Below are positions 63,466 to 64,000 of a stretch of 64,000 nt of DNA, in pieces. The stretch covers positions 3,038,001 to 3,102,000 of the forward strand of contig NZ_AP026442.1 of assembly GCF_027923705.1 (NCBI RefSeq), read 5' to 3'. Source of the stretch: Cellulomonas sp. NTE-D12. GTDB lineage: Bacteria > Actinomycetota > Actinomycetes > Actinomycetales > Cellulomonadaceae. The notes below the pieces were generated by a model, which was given only the letters and a program-made list of their open reading frames with translations, was not told where the DNA came from and did not search any database. A program made the translations under genes and the position numbers. How positions within the stretch are numbered: the first letter of the stretch is position 1; every line of letters starts with the position of its first letter.

Positions 63466-64000
63466 TCAGTCGAGCGTGCCGGCCCGCCAGGAGCGCGCGT
63501 CGTCGGCCAGCTCGTCGGCCGTCCGGAGCAGGGCGGACGCGCCGTGCGTCTGCCGCGCGGCCGCATCCGGGTCGGCCTGGTCCAGGTGGTCGGCGTCGAG
63601 GGCGGCGCCCGCGGCGAGCACCCGGCAGAACGCCGCCGCCCGCTCCAGCGCCACCGCGAGGTCGCCGGAGTACACGCCGCCGAGCACCTCGTCGGCCGCG
63701 CGCCGCACGTCCTGCGGCCCCGGCGGCGTGACCACGCCGGCCACCGCGTCCTGCACCGGCGCCACCGCCATGCCCTGCCGGTACCGGTCGGCCACCGTCC
63801 CGGGGTCCCGGCGCACCCACTCGCGCAGCACGTAGAGCCGCCACAGCGCCCCCGGCAGCGTCCCCGCCGGGCTGTGCGACCACAGGTCGGCCACCACGTC
63901 GAGGCCCTCGGTCTCCACCAGGGCGGTCAGCCGGGCCAGCACCTGCGGGTCCTCGCTGGCGCGGCCGCGGTGCACCAGCAGCTGCGCCGTGGTGTGGGCC
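63466..64000 (-). CDS. Uncharacterised actinobacterial protein (partial, 5' end outside window)
   Basis: I do not recognise this family. The frame runs from the window edge to a stop at 63466 and codes for about 177 helix-rich residues. It includes VLARLTALVETEGLDVVADLWSHSP, LPGALWRLYVLREWVRRDPGTVADRYRQG and ADEVLGGVYSGDLAVALERAAAFCRVLAAGAAL. No membrane segments or cofactor motifs are visible. The frame continues upstream without a stop to base 64000, so the true start is outside. An internal GTG at 63975 is not a likely start. Confidence 0.7.
   Translation of the reverse strand, partial: AHTTAQLLVHRGRASEDPQVLARLTALVETEGLDVVADLWSHSPAGTLPGALWRLYVLREWVRRDPGTVADRYRQGMAVAPVQDAVAGVVTPPGPQDVRRAADEVLGGVYSGDLAVALERAAAFCRVLAAGAALDADHLDQADPDAAARQTHGASALLRTADELADDARSWRAGTLD

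Overview
The window is very GC-rich and densely packed. Many genes start with GTG, and many junctions are 4-base ATGA or GTGA overlaps. It carries mshD (mycothiol synthase), the actinobacterial Tad/Flp locus with a DUF4244 pilin, a DUF222-HNH protein, a K+-independent H+-pyrophosphatase, class III anaerobic ribonucleotide reductase and plant cell-wall sugar operons. Together these suggest a facultatively anaerobic, plant-polymer-degrading actinobacterium of the Cellulomonas type (Micrococcales). This placement is inference from gene content; no rRNA or other marker is present.

Layout. 1-2006: a TetR-controlled ABC-2 exporter, cut by the window edge. 2114-12202: an L-arabinose/pentose block with a ChvE-MmsA-MmsB type importer, araB-araD-araA, a LacI regulator and proC; the importer and the catabolic operon each have a promoter overlapped by the same LacI-type palindrome. 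12385-18774: a five-gene MacAB-like export operon (adaptor, ATPase, permease, lipoprotein, second adaptor) with long Ser/Gly- and Thr/Pro-rich inserts. 19027-25666: an alpha-xyloside operon (LacI regulator, binding protein, two permeases, GH31 alpha-xylosidase) behind tandem operators. 25883-33060: methyltransferase, EEP-family enzyme, H+-pyrophosphatase, STAS protein and DUF222-HNH protein. 33242-36072: nrdD-nrdG with a NrdR-like box pair.

36296-44906: a conserved actinobacterial neighbourhood of MrfA-type helicase, TadE-like proteins, DUF4244 pilin, TadC, TadB, TadA, Ssd/CpaE and a HAD phosphatase. The 378-base gap after the HAD gene folds into an extended, branched rod. In Mycobacterium and Streptomyces (from memory) this position holds the 6S-like/Ms1 RNA, so I propose a 6S-like RNA here. 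It is the most interesting item in the window.

45285-51008: malic enzyme, a formate/nitrite-type channel, a Pro-rich membrane protein and acetyl-CoA synthetase (organic acid metabolism). 51005-55971: a DUF2156 (MprF-like) membrane protein with a small transporter-like partner, divergent from two paralogous membrane-anchored esterases; this is a plausible aminoacyl-phosphatidylglycerol synthesis/hydrolysis pair. 56009-64000: flavin monooxygenase, mshD, ppk1 with a Nudix-histidine phosphatase, PitA with its PhoU-like partner, and a partial unknown gene. No tRNA, rRNA, CRISPR array, prophage or insertion sequence was recognised.
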